Positions 1 to 6,829 of a stretch of DNA of 9,366 nt are shown here, one piece after another. The DNA is taken from contig JASJBQ010000170.1 in the NCBI GenBank assembly GCA_030066455.1, forward strand, positions 1 to 9,366, given 5' to 3'. How positions within the stretch are numbered: position 1 is the stretch's first letter; the number at the start of each line of letters is the position of its first letter. Under the pieces are notes generated by a model. That model had not been told where the DNA came from. It ran no database searches and was given only the letters and a program-made list of their open reading frames with translations. Both the position numbers and the translations under genes were made by a program. The stretch comes from Desulfobacterales bacterium. Lineage in GTDB: Bacteria; Desulfobacterota; Desulfobacteria; Desulfobacterales; UBA5852.

Positions 1-26
1 AGACCCAAGTAATTAACAAGATCCAA

Positions 27-32
27 AGGAGG
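27..32 (+). promoter_or_regulatory. Ribosome binding site of pflB
   Basis: AGGAGG is a perfect anti-SD match. It lies 8 nt upstream of the ATG at 41 and fixes the pflB start. Confidence 0.85.
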
Positions 33-40
33 CCTTTACC

Positions 41-2311
41 ATGGCTACCCCCAAAGACAATGCAACCGGAAATCAGGATCCCTGGCAGGGCTTCAAGTCC
101 GGCCGCTGGCAGACCGGGATCGACGTTAAGAATTTTATCCAGAAGAATTACACGCCCTACGAGGGCGACGCCGATTTTTTGGCCGGGGCCACCGAGCGCA
201 CCAAGGCGCTCTGGGCCAAGACGCTGGAACTGGTCAAGGAGGAGCACAAAAAAGGTGTCCTGGACGTGGCCAACCATGTGGGATCGAGCATTACGGCCCA
301 CGGCCCGGGCTACATCGACAAGGACAACGAGGTGATCGTGGGCCTGCAGACCGACGCGCCCCTGAAGCGGGCCATCTTTCCCTTTGGCGGGGCCCGCCTG
401 GTGAAGAAATCGCTGGAGGCCTACGGCTTCGAAATGGATCCGCATATCGAAGAAATTTTCAAGCGTTACCGCAAGGACCACAACAACGGGGTCTTCGACG
501 TTTACACCCCGGAAATCCGCAAGGCCCGCCACGCCGGGATCCTCACCGGCCTGCCGGATTCCTACGGGCGTGGGCGTATCATCGGCGATTACCGGCGGGT
601 GGCCCTCTACGGGGTCGACCGCCTGATCGAGGATAAAAACGATCAAAAGGCGTCACTCGACCATGTCGCCATGAGCGAGGAGGTGATCCGCCTGCGCGAG
701 GAACTTTCCGACCAGATGAAGTCGCTGAACGAACTCAAGCAGATGGCGGCATCCTACGGCTGCGACATTGCGCGTCCGGCCGAAACGGCACGGGAAGCCG
801 TGCAGTGGACCTATTTCGGCTACCTGGGGGCCGTCAAGGAACAGGACGGAGCGGCCATGTCCTTCGGGCGCACCTCGACCTTCCTGGACATCTATTTCGG
901 GCGCGACTTGGATGCCGGCCTGATCGACGAATCCGCGGCCCAGGAGATCATCGACCATCTGGTGATCAAGCTGCGCATCGTGCGTTTCCTGAGACCGCCC
1001 GAGTACAACGAACTTTTCTCGGGTGATCCCACCTGGGTGACCGAAACCATGGCCGGCATGGGGGTGGACGGCCGCACGCGGGTGACCAAGGGCTGTTTCC
1101 GCTACCTGCAGACCCTGATCAACCTGGGGCCGGCGCCCGAGCCCAATCTGACCGTGCTGTGGTCCAAGCAATTGCCGCGAGGGTTCAAGGACTTCTGCGC
1201 CCATGTGTCCATCGCGACCAGTTCCGTTCAATACGAGGCCGACGACGTGATGCGGTCCTACTGGGGGGACGACTACGGCATCGCCTGCTGTGTCTCGCCC
1301 ATGCGCGTGGGCAAGCAGATGCAGTTTTTTGGCGCCCGGGTCAACATGGCCAAGGCCCTGCTTTACGCCATCAACGGCGGCCGGGATGAAAAGAGCGGGG
1401 AACAGGTCGCCCCGGAGTTCAAGCCCATTACCGCCGACGTGCTGGACTTCGAAGAAGTCAAAAACGCCTATGAAAATATGATGGATTGGCTGGCCCGGAC
1501 CTATGTCAGCGCCCTGAACGTCATTCACTTCATGCACGACAAGTATGCCTACGAAAAAATCGAAATGGCCCTGCACGATCGCGACGTGTTCCGCACCATG
1601 GCCTGCGGGATCGCCGGCCTGTCCGTGGCGGCCGACAGCCTCTCGGCCATCAAGCATGCCAAGGTGCACGTGGTCCGCGACGAATCGGGACTGGCCGTGG
1701 ATTTCAAGACCGAGGGGGATTTCCCCAATTTCGGCAATAACGACGACCGGGTGGACGACCTGGCCGTGTGGATCACAACGACTTTCATGGACATGATCCG
1801 GCAGAACCCCACCTACCGCAACGCCACCCACACCCAGTCGATCTTGACCATCACCTCCAACGTGGTCTACGGCCACAAGACCGGCAACACGCCGGACGGA
1901 CGCCGCGACGGCGAGCCCTTCGCCCCCGGCGCCAACCCCATGCACGGGCGGGACACCAAGGGAGCGGTGGCCTCGCTGGCGTCGGTGGCCAAGCTGCCAT
2001 ATGAAGACGCCCAGGACGGCATCTCCAACACCTTCTCGATTGTGCCGGCCTCGCTGGGTCGCACCGAGCCGGACCGCATCAGCAATCTTACGAAGCTGCT
2101 GGACGGATACGGTGAACATGGTGGTCAGCATCTCAACGTCAACGTGATGAAGAAGGAGACGCTGCTCGACGCCATGGAGCATCCCGAAGAATACCCCCAG
2201 TTGACCATCCGCGTGTCCGGCTATGCTGTCAATTTCGTGCGCCTGACGCGTGAGCAGCAGCTCGACGTGATTCACCGCACCTTCCACGAAGGCTTTGGCG
2301 CGGCCTTATAA
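41..2311 (+). CDS. pflB: Pyruvate formate-lyase (formate C-acetyltransferase)
   Basis: This cytoplasmic glycyl-radical enzyme converts pyruvate and CoA to acetyl-CoA and formate without an external electron acceptor. The 756 residues match the usual PFL length (about 760). The catalytic adjacent cysteines are Cys416-Cys417 in the motif IACCVSP, which separates true PFLs from the single-cysteine glycyl-radical dehydratases and decarboxylases. The radical glycine is Gly727 in RVSGYAV, 30 residues from the C-terminus as expected, and the end ([14 protein letters not shown]) is typical of PflB. The N-terminal PFL domain fills most of the chain. The start is supported by AGGAGG at 27-32, 8 nt before the ATG. 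The activase gene follows but is separated by 953 nt of repeats and a small gene. pta and ackA downstream complete a pyruvate-to-acetate route. Codon use is GC-rich, like pta. No frameshift or missing key residue is seen. Only 40 nt upstream is visible, so no promoter can be judged. Confidence 0.97.
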   Translation: MATPKDNATGNQDPWQGFKSGRWQTGIDVKNFIQKNYTPYEGDADFLAGATERTKALWAKTLELVKEEHKKGVLDVANHVGSSITAHGPGYIDKDNEVIVGLQTDAPLKRAIFPFGGARLVKKSLEAYGFEMDPHIEEIFKRYRKDHNNGVFDVYTPEIRKARHAGILTGLPDSYGRGRIIGDYRRVALYGVDRLIEDKNDQKASLDHVAMSEEVIRLREELSDQMKSLNELKQMAASYGCDIARPAETAREAVQWTYFGYLGAVKEQDGAAMSFGRTSTFLDIYFGRDLDAGLIDESAAQEIIDHLVIKLRIVRFLRPPEYNELFSGDPTWVTETMAGMGVDGRTRVTKGCFRYLQTLINLGPAPEPNLTVLWSKQLPRGFKDFCAHVSIATSSVQYEADDVMRSYWGDDYGIACCVSPMRVGKQMQFFGARVNMAKALLYAINGGRDEKSGEQVAPEFKPITADVLDFEEVKNAYENMMDWLARTYVSALNVIHFMHDKYAYEKIEMALHDRDVFRTMACGIAGLSVAADSLSAIKHAKVHVVRDESGLAVDFKTEGDFPNFGNNDDRVDDLAVWITTTFMDMIRQNPTYRNATHTQSILTITSNVVYGHKTGNTPDGRRDGEPFAPGANPMHGRDTKGAVASLASVAKLPYEDAQDGISNTFSIVPASLGRTEPDRISNLTKLLDGYGEHGGQHLNVNVMKKETLLDAMEHPEEYPQLTIRVSGYAVNFVRLTREQQLDVIHRTFHEGFGAAL

Positions 2312-2379
2312 GGGCAGCAAGCCGTCCCCAGGGTCGAACTGGGTCGGCCCAGGAGCGGGGAGGGGGGAAGTAAAGTTAA

Positions 2380-2503
2380 AAGTGCCTAAAGTGTAAAGTG
2401 ATCTAAAGTTGTTGTGGCGCTTTGCGCCGCCGATTAAAAAAGAAGTGACCGCAGGGAACACCTGAACTTCAGGCACTTATAACTTTAGCTCACTTTAGGC
2501 ACT
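2380..2503 (+). repeat. Family-1 palindromic repeat, unit A
   Basis: This is the first copy after pflB. The left arm (2380-2410) begins AAGTGCCTAAAGTG and ends CTAAAGTT. The right arm (2481-2503) reads AACTTTAGCTCACTTTAGGC followed by ACT. Inside is a hairpin GGCGC-TTT-GCGCC (2416-2420 with 2424-2428), then an A-rich linker. A degenerate second hairpin follows around GTGACC..GGAACAC. The arms pair with a short unpaired insertion on the left side. It lies 69 nt after the pflB stop. There is no U-tract, so it is not a canonical intrinsic terminator. Confidence 0.85.
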
Positions 2504-2512
2504 CAGAAGAAT

Positions 2513-2618
2513 AAGTGCAAAGTGCCTAAAGTTTAAAGTGAACTAAAGTTGAGGTGGCGCTTTTGGCGCCGCCGATTTAGGAAGGCAGTGCCGCTGGCAG
2601 ACCTCAACTTTAGGCACT
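2513..2618 (+). repeat. Family-1 palindromic repeat, unit B
   Basis: This shorter copy sits directly after unit A. The left arm (2513-2555) contains GTGCCTAAAGT and AACTAAAGTTGAGGT. The right arm (2601-2618) reads ACCTCAACTTTAGGCACT and is the complement of a contracted left arm. The first hairpin is GGCGC-TTTTG-GCGCC, extendable to 8 bp including a G-T pair. The second is TGCC-GCT-GGCA (2589-2592 with 2596-2599). The second right-arm module (TTTAGCTCACTTTAGGC) found in other units is absent. Confidence 0.82.
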
Positions 2619-2743
2619 CAGGTTGTAGTGAGAAGTGCCTAAAGTGTGAAGTGAGCTAAAGTCGATGTGGCGCATTCGCGCCGCCATTTTAGAAAAAGAA
2701 CTGGCGCTTAGGGCCATAATTCCGGAGGGCGGTCGCGTATTAA

Positions 2744-3100
2744 ATGGAAAACAGAGTCTTTGCGCACAAGATTGAATTGCGAACGCGTAAATTCGCTGTT
2801 TCCATAATACGGTTATCATCACGACTGCCAAAGACATCGGAAGGACAAGTTATAAGGAACCAGATAACCAAGGCCGGTACTTCGATAGGGGCCAACTATC
2901 GTGAAGCCAACAGGGCAAGGAGCAAAGCCGATTTCCGCAACAAGATAAAGATCTGTGAAAGCGAGGCCAGTGAGACGCAGTATTGGCTTGAGCTGATAAG
3001 CGATTTGAACTGGCTGCCTCGTAAAGAATTCGACACTGTATTTAAAGAGTGCAGTGAACTGCTTGCGCTTTTCACGTCGGTTGGACAAAAGACTCAATAA
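2744..3100 (+). CDS. Four helix bundle protein (S23/IVP, TIGR02436-type)
   Basis: This small cytoplasmic protein (118 aa) belongs to the four-helix-bundle family first known from ORFs in 23S rRNA intervening sequences and related in fold to the Avd protein of diversity-generating retroelements. Its biochemical function is unknown. Family hallmarks are ITKAGTSIGANYREANRA at about residues 41-58 and KIKICESEASETQYWLELI at about residues 67-85, with N-terminal FAVSIIRLSSRLP and a C-terminal helix rich in Glu, Leu and Cys. The length is typical (about 115-125 aa). An in-frame TAA directly precedes the ATG, so no longer start is possible. The likely SD, GGAGG at 2724-2728, is rather far (15 nt), suggesting weak translation. 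One sample line is 47% GC, far below pflB, which fits foreign origin. The gene fills the loop of palindromic unit C. It is probably a passenger or part of the element rather than a pyruvate-metabolism gene. Confidence 0.93.
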   Translation: MENRVFAHKIELRTRKFAVSIIRLSSRLPKTSEGQVIRNQITKAGTSIGANYREANRARSKADFRNKIKICESEASETQYWLELISDLNWLPRKEFDTVFKECSELLALFTSVGQKTQ

Positions 3101-3212
3101 GGCTGCGCCGAAGATTAAAAAGGATGTGCCGCAGGCACTCCGGAACTTTAGGCACTTTAGCTCACTTTAGGCACTTATAACTTAAGAATACTTTAGCTCA
3201 CTTTAGGCACTT
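3101..3212 (+). repeat. Right half and extra right arm of unit C
   Basis: The right half starts immediately after the four-helix-bundle stop codon (TAA, 3098-3100) with TGCGCCGAAG, an A-rich linker and GTGCC-GCA-GGCAC. The main right arm ends at 3176. After a 13-nt AT-rich spacer a second arm (3190-3212, CTTTAGCTCACTTTAGGCAC) follows. The same doubled right arm occurs in units D and G. The pflA ribosome-binding region begins about 40 nt downstream. Confidence 0.8.
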
Positions 3213-3264
3213 AAACTATTTTCCACCCAATCACTTGAGGCCCAAGGTAAGCAGGGAATCCACC

Positions 3265-4122
3265 ATGGAAGAAGACCAAAACAAAAAACCTCCCGCTTCC
3301 GTCAGCCAGCTTGCCGGCAGCCGCTATGATCTGCTGGACGCCAAAATCAAACCAGGCGCCGAGGATGAAGCCCTGCCGGAAGAGGACCCACAGGGGCAGG
3401 AGGGCTATATCCACTCCTTTGAAACCATGGGCACCGTGGACGGTCCGGGAATGCGGTTCATTCTCTTCCTGACCGGCTGCCCGCTGCGCTGCCAGTACTG
3501 CCACAACCCGGACACCTGGCACATCAAGAATGGCAAGCGGGTCATGGTGGAAGAGGTGATGGCCGAAATCGACAAATACGACGATTTCCTCATCGACTCC
3601 GGCGGCGGCGTCACCATCAGTGGAGGGGAGCCGCTCTTCCAACCCAAATTCCTGGCCGCGATCCTGCGGCGCTGTAAACAGCTCGGCCTGCACACGGCCG
3701 TGGACACATCCGGCTTTCTCGGCCGGCGGATGACGGACGCCATGCTGGCCGACACCGACCTGGTGCTTCTCGACATCAAATCGTCGGTTCCGGAAGTCTA
3801 CAAGGCCGTCACCGGCGCACGCGTCGAGCCCACTCTGGAGTTCGCCCGGCGTCTCGACCAAGGCGGTACACCCGTCTGGATCCGTTACGTGCTGGTGCCG
3901 GGACTCACGGACGGGGTCGAAAACGTGGATGGTGTGGCGGATTTCCTGGCCACGCTGACCAACGTGGAACGGGTGGAGGTCCTGCCTTTTCACAAGATGG
4001 GGGAGCACAAGTGGGAGGCCATGAACCTCGATTACCAGCTCAAGGACACCGGTCCACCGTCCGAAGAGCTGATGCAGCGGGTTCAGGAGCAGTTTCGGCA
4101 GAGGGACCTCACGGTTTATTAG
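3265..4122 (+). CDS. pflA: Pyruvate formate-lyase activating enzyme (radical SAM)
   Basis: PflA is a radical-SAM enzyme that uses a [4Fe-4S] cluster and S-adenosylmethionine to abstract hydrogen from the PflB glycine (Gly727), making the active radical. From ATG 3265 the protein is 285 aa. The cluster motif CxxxCxxC is Cys72, Cys76 and Cys79 (GCPLRCQYCHNPDTW), preceded by IHSFETMGTVDGPGMRF, the activase signature. SGGEP at 119-123 is the SAM-binding GGE motif. E. coli PflA is 246 aa, so this copy has an extra, acidic, probably disordered segment of about 45 residues before the conserved start. I prefer ATG 3265 (AGGGA at 3253-3257, 7 nt upstream) to an in-frame TTG at 3235, because the TTG lies in repeat-like sequence and the added residues are not conserved. 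No extra ferredoxin-like CxxC domain is present, which argues against activases of other glycyl-radical enzymes. Confidence 0.95.
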   Translation: MEEDQNKKPPASVSQLAGSRYDLLDAKIKPGAEDEALPEEDPQGQEGYIHSFETMGTVDGPGMRFILFLTGCPLRCQYCHNPDTWHIKNGKRVMVEEVMAEIDKYDDFLIDSGGGVTISGGEPLFQPKFLAAILRRCKQLGLHTAVDTSGFLGRRMTDAMLADTDLVLLDIKSSVPEVYKAVTGARVEPTLEFARRLDQGGTPVWIRYVLVPGLTDGVENVDGVADFLATLTNVERVEVLPFHKMGEHKWEAMNLDYQLKDTGPPSEELMQRVQEQFRQRDLTVY

Positions 4123-4140
4123 ATCTGGCGTTCCGGCAGG

Positions 4141-4348
4141 AGTGGGTTCCAGGTTCTGGGTTCTAAGTTAGGGGTTCTAATTGGGATTCAGGTGTCAGTG
4201 TTCAGCTTTCCGGGTTCCTGACACCCGACACCTTGAACACTGAAAACGCTTAACGGGTTCCCACTTCAGGCTTCAAGGTGAACCGGACAGTAACCGCATT
4301 TATTAGCCCCGAACCCAGAACCTAGAACCTAGAACCCAGAACCTAATT
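4141..4348 (+). repeat. Family-2 nested palindrome of 7-bp words
   Basis: This large inverted repeat fills most of the pflA-pta gap and is unrelated in sequence to family 1. The right arm has five tandem 7-mers of the form GAACCYA (4311-4345). The left arm has five in-register 7-mer slots of the complementary form TRGGTTC (4143-4177), one of them degenerate. AGGTTCTGGGTTCTA (4151-4165) is the exact complement of 4330-4344. Inside, TCAGTGTTCA (4195-4204) pairs with TGAACACTGA (4234-4243), and GGTGTCA (4191-4197) can alternatively pair with TGACACC (4219-4225). The interior 4244-4306 shows nothing recognisable. No ORF is present inside. Confidence 0.82.
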
Positions 4349-4409
4349 ATTTGCTTTTCGCACCAGTCTTTTTCGACCGTGGCGAATCAACCATTTGATC
4401 ACAACTATC

Positions 4410-4415
4410 GGGAGG
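4410..4415 (+). promoter_or_regulatory. Ribosome binding site of pta
   Basis: GGGAGG lies 5 nt upstream of the ATG at 4421. It favours that start over the in-frame GTG at 4379, which has no SD and would add 14 residues that do not fit the family N-terminus. Confidence 0.8.
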
Positions 4416-4420
4416 CCCCC

Positions 4421-6514
4421 ATGGCAAAAAGTCTATACATCGCCGGCGTTGAACCAGGCAGCGGCAAGTCGACGACGGCGCTGGGCATTATGGCTCTAGC
4501 GACCCGCCGGGTGAGTCAAATCGCTTATTTTCGTCCCGTCATCCCTTCCAGGGACCGACCGGACAACAACATCGAACTGATTCGCAAGCGTTTTGGTCTT
4601 GCCGCTGCGCATGACGAGATGTACGCCTGCGACCGCGAGGATGCCCGCAAAATGGCGGCTGACGGGGCCATCGAGCAGTTGCTCAAGCGGATCGTCGCCC
4701 AGTTCAAACAACTGGAAAGCCAGAACCAGTTCGTGCTGTGCGAAGGTACCGACTTCGGCGGTATCTCGTCCGCGTTCGAATTCGAATTCAATGCCGAGAT
4801 CGCCGTCAATCTGGGAAGCCCGGTGCTGCTGCTGATCAACGCACGCGGCAAGAGCGCCGACGAAATTACCAGCGTGGTCGATCTGGCCATCGAGGGCTAC
4901 GAGACCAAGGGGTGCAGTATCGCCGCCACCATCGTCAACCGGGCCACCCCCGACCAGTGTGAGGCCCTGGCGGCGCGTTTTGCCGGCAGCACCGAGCGGA
5001 CGGCGCCGGTGTTCGTACTCCCGGAAATCGACGTCCTGGGCAAACCCACGGTACGGGAGATCGCGGCGGCGCTCGAGGCCGAGATCATTCAGGGCACGAA
5101 GGAAGGGCTCTACCGCATGGTTAAGGATCTCAAGGTCGCGGCCATGACCTTTCCGCATTTTCTGGACCACGCGGCCGACGGGGATCTGGTGATCGTGCCG
5201 GGGGACCGGGCCGACGTGATTCTGGCCAGCATCGCGGCGGCGCTCTCGGAGTCCGCCCCCAACGCTGCCGGGCTCCTGCTGACCGGCAACCAGCCGCCCG
5301 CCCCCCAGGTCATGCGCCTGGCCGAGGGGCTGCAGGCCTCTGTGCCGATGCCGATCATCAGTGTAAACACCGACACTTTTACCACGGCCGTCAAGGCCAA
5401 CGCCGTCCCCTCGGCTCTGAGTCCCGGGGACGACCGCAAGATCGCTGCTGCTTTGGGGGCGTTTGAAGCACATGTCGACCTGAAGCAACTCGAGAAGCGC
5501 ATCCAGGTGGCGCGCTCCGAGCGGGTGACGCCGATCATGTTCGAGTACGCCCTCATCGCCCGGGCCAAATCCGATCGCCGGCATATCGTGTTGCCGGAAG
5601 GCGAAGAGGAACGCATCCTGCAAGCGGCGGAAATACTTTCGCAGCGCGGCGTAGCCGACCTCACCCTGCTGGGAAATCAGGAAACCATCCAGAAAAAGAT
5701 CGGGCAGCTGGGCCTGCACCTGGAAGGAGTGAACATCATCGATCCGGCCACCGCCGAGCAGCGCAAAGCGTTTGCCGCCGCTTTCTACGAAATGCGCAAA
5801 CACAAGGGCATGACCGAAGAGCTGGCCATGGACACGGTGGCCGACGTGAGCTATTTCGGCACGCTCATGGTCCAAACCGGCCAAGCCGACGGCATGGTGT
5901 CCGGCGCCGTGCACACCACGGGTGATACCATCCGGCCGGCCTTGCAGATTATCAAAACCTCGCCGGGCACCTCCCTGGTCTCCAGCGTCTTCATCATGTG
6001 CTTGGCCGATCGGGTGCTGGTCTATGGCGACTGCGCCGTAAACCCCAACCCCAATGCCGAGCAGCTGGCCGAGATTGCCGTCAGCTCGGCCGCCACGGCG
6101 CAGGCCTTCGGCGTCGCGCCGCGCGTGGCCATGTGTTCCTACTCCACCGGAGCGTCCGGCAAGGGCCAGGACGTCGACAAGGTACGCGAGGCCACCGAAA
6201 TCGCCCGCGCGAAGGCGCCGGAACTCAAAATCGAGGGACCGATCCAGTACGATGCGGCCGTGGACGCCGGGGTGGCCAAGACCAAACTGCCCGACAGCGA
6301 GGTGGCCGGTCATGCCACGGTCTTCATATTCCCGGATCTCAATACCGGCAACAACCTCTACAAAGCGGTGCAGCGCTCGGCCAATGCCGTGGCCATCGGC
6401 CCGGTGCTCCAGGGGCTCAACAAACCGGTCAACGACCTGAGCCGCGGCTGCAAGATCACCGATATCTTCAATACCGTCGCTATCACGGCGGTGCAGGCGC
6501 AGGCGGGGAAGTAA
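4421..6514 (+). CDS. pta: Phosphate acetyltransferase, long three-domain form
   Basis: Pta interconverts acetyl-CoA plus phosphate with acetyl phosphate plus CoA in the cytoplasm, feeding acetate kinase. From ATG 4421 the protein is 697 aa, close to the 714 aa of E. coli Pta. It has an N-terminal BioD-like P-loop domain (about 1-215), a DRTGG domain (about 230-335) and the C-terminal catalytic PTA domain (about 370-695). Catalytic-domain signatures include HIVLPEGEEERIL, DGMVSGAVHTTGDTIRP, NPNPNAEQLAEIAV, FPDLNTGN (Phe637-Asn644) and GPVLQGLNKPVNDLSRG. The P-loop is GVEPGSGKS (residues 9-17) with an intact Lys16, unlike the degenerate GTSVGLTS I recall in E. coli Pta. The N-terminal and DRTGG domains are regulatory in enterobacterial enzymes, so regulation is plausible here. 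The gene is GC-rich like pflB. Its partner ackA is not adjacent: a transporter gene and repeats lie between. Confidence 0.97.
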   Translation: MAKSLYIAGVEPGSGKSTTALGIMALATRRVSQIAYFRPVIPSRDRPDNNIELIRKRFGLAAAHDEMYACDREDARKMAADGAIEQLLKRIVAQFKQLESQNQFVLCEGTDFGGISSAFEFEFNAEIAVNLGSPVLLLINARGKSADEITSVVDLAIEGYETKGCSIAATIVNRATPDQCEALAARFAGSTERTAPVFVLPEIDVLGKPTVREIAAALEAEIIQGTKEGLYRMVKDLKVAAMTFPHFLDHAADGDLVIVPGDRADVILASIAAALSESAPNAAGLLLTGNQPPAPQVMRLAEGLQASVPMPIISVNTDTFTTAVKANAVPSALSPGDDRKIAAALGAFEAHVDLKQLEKRIQVARSERVTPIMFEYALIARAKSDRRHIVLPEGEEERILQAAEILSQRGVADLTLLGNQETIQKKIGQLGLHLEGVNIIDPATAEQRKAFAAAFYEMRKHKGMTEELAMDTVADVSYFGTLMVQTGQADGMVSGAVHTTGDTIRPALQIIKTSPGTSLVSSVFIMCLADRVLVYGDCAVNPNPNAEQLAEIAVSSAATAQAFGVAPRVAMCSYSTGASGKGQDVDKVREATEIARAKAPELKIEGPIQYDAAVDAGVAKTKLPDSEVAGHATVFIFPDLNTGNNLYKAVQRSANAVAIGPVLQGLNKPVNDLSRGCKITDIFNTVAITAVQAQAGK

Positions 6515-6520
6515 AAGAAG

Positions 6521-6711
6521 TTTAAAGTGCCTAAAGTGTGAAGTGGAAGAAGTGTAAAGTGCCTAAAGTTAAAAGTGAGCTAAAGTTGAGGTGGCGTTTT
6601 GCGCCGCCGATTTGAAAAGGGAAGTGCCCGCAGGGCACACCACAACTTTAGGCACTTTAGTTCACTTTAGTCACTTCAAACTAAATAATGCTTTAGTTCA
6701 CTTTAGGCACT
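6521..6711 (+). repeat. Family-1 palindromic repeat, unit D
   Basis: Unit D begins only 6 nt after the pta stop. A leader (6521-6555) is followed by the core (6556-6676) and a second right arm (6690-6711). In the core, CTAAAGTTGAGGTG (6580-6593) faces CACCACAACTTTAG (6638-6651) with one mismatch. It encloses the hairpin GGCG-TTTTG-CGCC (6593-6605) and the perfect hairpin GTGCCC-GCA-GGGCAC (6624-6638). The 48 nt at 6612-6659 are identical in units F and G. The 24-nt leader block 6531-6554 is identical in unit F (8368-8391). There is no T-tract. Confidence 0.88.
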
Positions 6712-6829
6712 CAGGAGGGGAAGTGTGAGTGCGCCGAAGGCAAGGTTTTAATGCTTTTCACTTCGGACGGGAATAAATGCTAAACGGATCCGCCGCCGGC
6801 ATGCATTAGCAGAAAATAGGAGAACTTCC
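6712..6829 (+). other. Leader region upstream of dcu with a possible hairpin
   Basis: This 118-nt stretch is free of intact repeat units. CCGAAG (6734-6739) and CTTCGG (6761-6766) could form a 6-bp stem with a long loop. TGCGCCGAAG (6730-6739) also occurs at 3104-3113 beside the four-helix-bundle gene, so part of this may be a decayed family-1 fragment. A good ribosome site, AGGAGA (6818-6823), lies 6 nt before the dcu ATG. I could not identify a convincing promoter or regulator site. Confidence 0.4.

Larger units (their letters stand above)
2633..3212 (+). mobile_element. Palindromic element (unit C) carrying a four-helix-bundle gene
   Basis: This is a family-1 palindrome whose centre is opened by a gene. 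The left half (2633-2700) holds AAGTGCCTAAAGTG (2633-2646), GTGAGCTAAAGT (2651-2662) and the hairpin GGCGC-ATTC-GCGCC (2669-2682). The right half (3101-3176) holds GTGCC-GCA-GGCAC (3126-3138), ACTTTAGCTCAC (3154-3165) and CACTTTAGGCACTT (3163-3176). Each arm block is an exact complement of its left partner. A further partial right arm follows at 3190-3212. The internal sequence GCGCCG..ATT..AAAAAG occurs on both sides of the gene (2678-2698 and 3105-3122). Loss of the segment between these copies would leave a gene-free unit like A. No transposase is present, and calling it mobile is inference. Confidence 0.6.

Noticed and set aside
653..2287. Long open frame (544 codons) on the - strand opposite pflB
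   Set aside because: It mirrors the high-GC third positions of pflB. The translation is rich in His, Gly and Val with no recognisable domain, while the + strand encodes a full PFL with all catalytic residues.
2321..2356. Possible terminator after pflB (CCCAG..CTGGG)
   Set aside because: The stem is only about 5 bp and a run of purines follows rather than a T-tract.
2610..3097. Two - strand frames over the four-helix-bundle gene and its left flank
   Set aside because: They have no SD sites or family motifs. The + strand frame has clear TIGR02436 signatures.
3235..3264. TTG start adding 10 residues to PflA
   Set aside because: It lies in sequence resembling a repeat end (CACTTGAGGC), has a rare start codon, and the added residues are not conserved. 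ATG 3265 has AGGGA at the right distance.
4496..6313. Long open frame (605 codons) on the - strand opposite pta
   Set aside because: This is the same composition artefact. The + strand frame is an intact Pta, and the antisense product resembles no known family.
6521..6711. Family-1 units as intrinsic terminators
   Set aside because: The GC hairpins are not followed by T-tracts, and units occur between genes that probably function together. Rho-dependent or processing roles remain possible.
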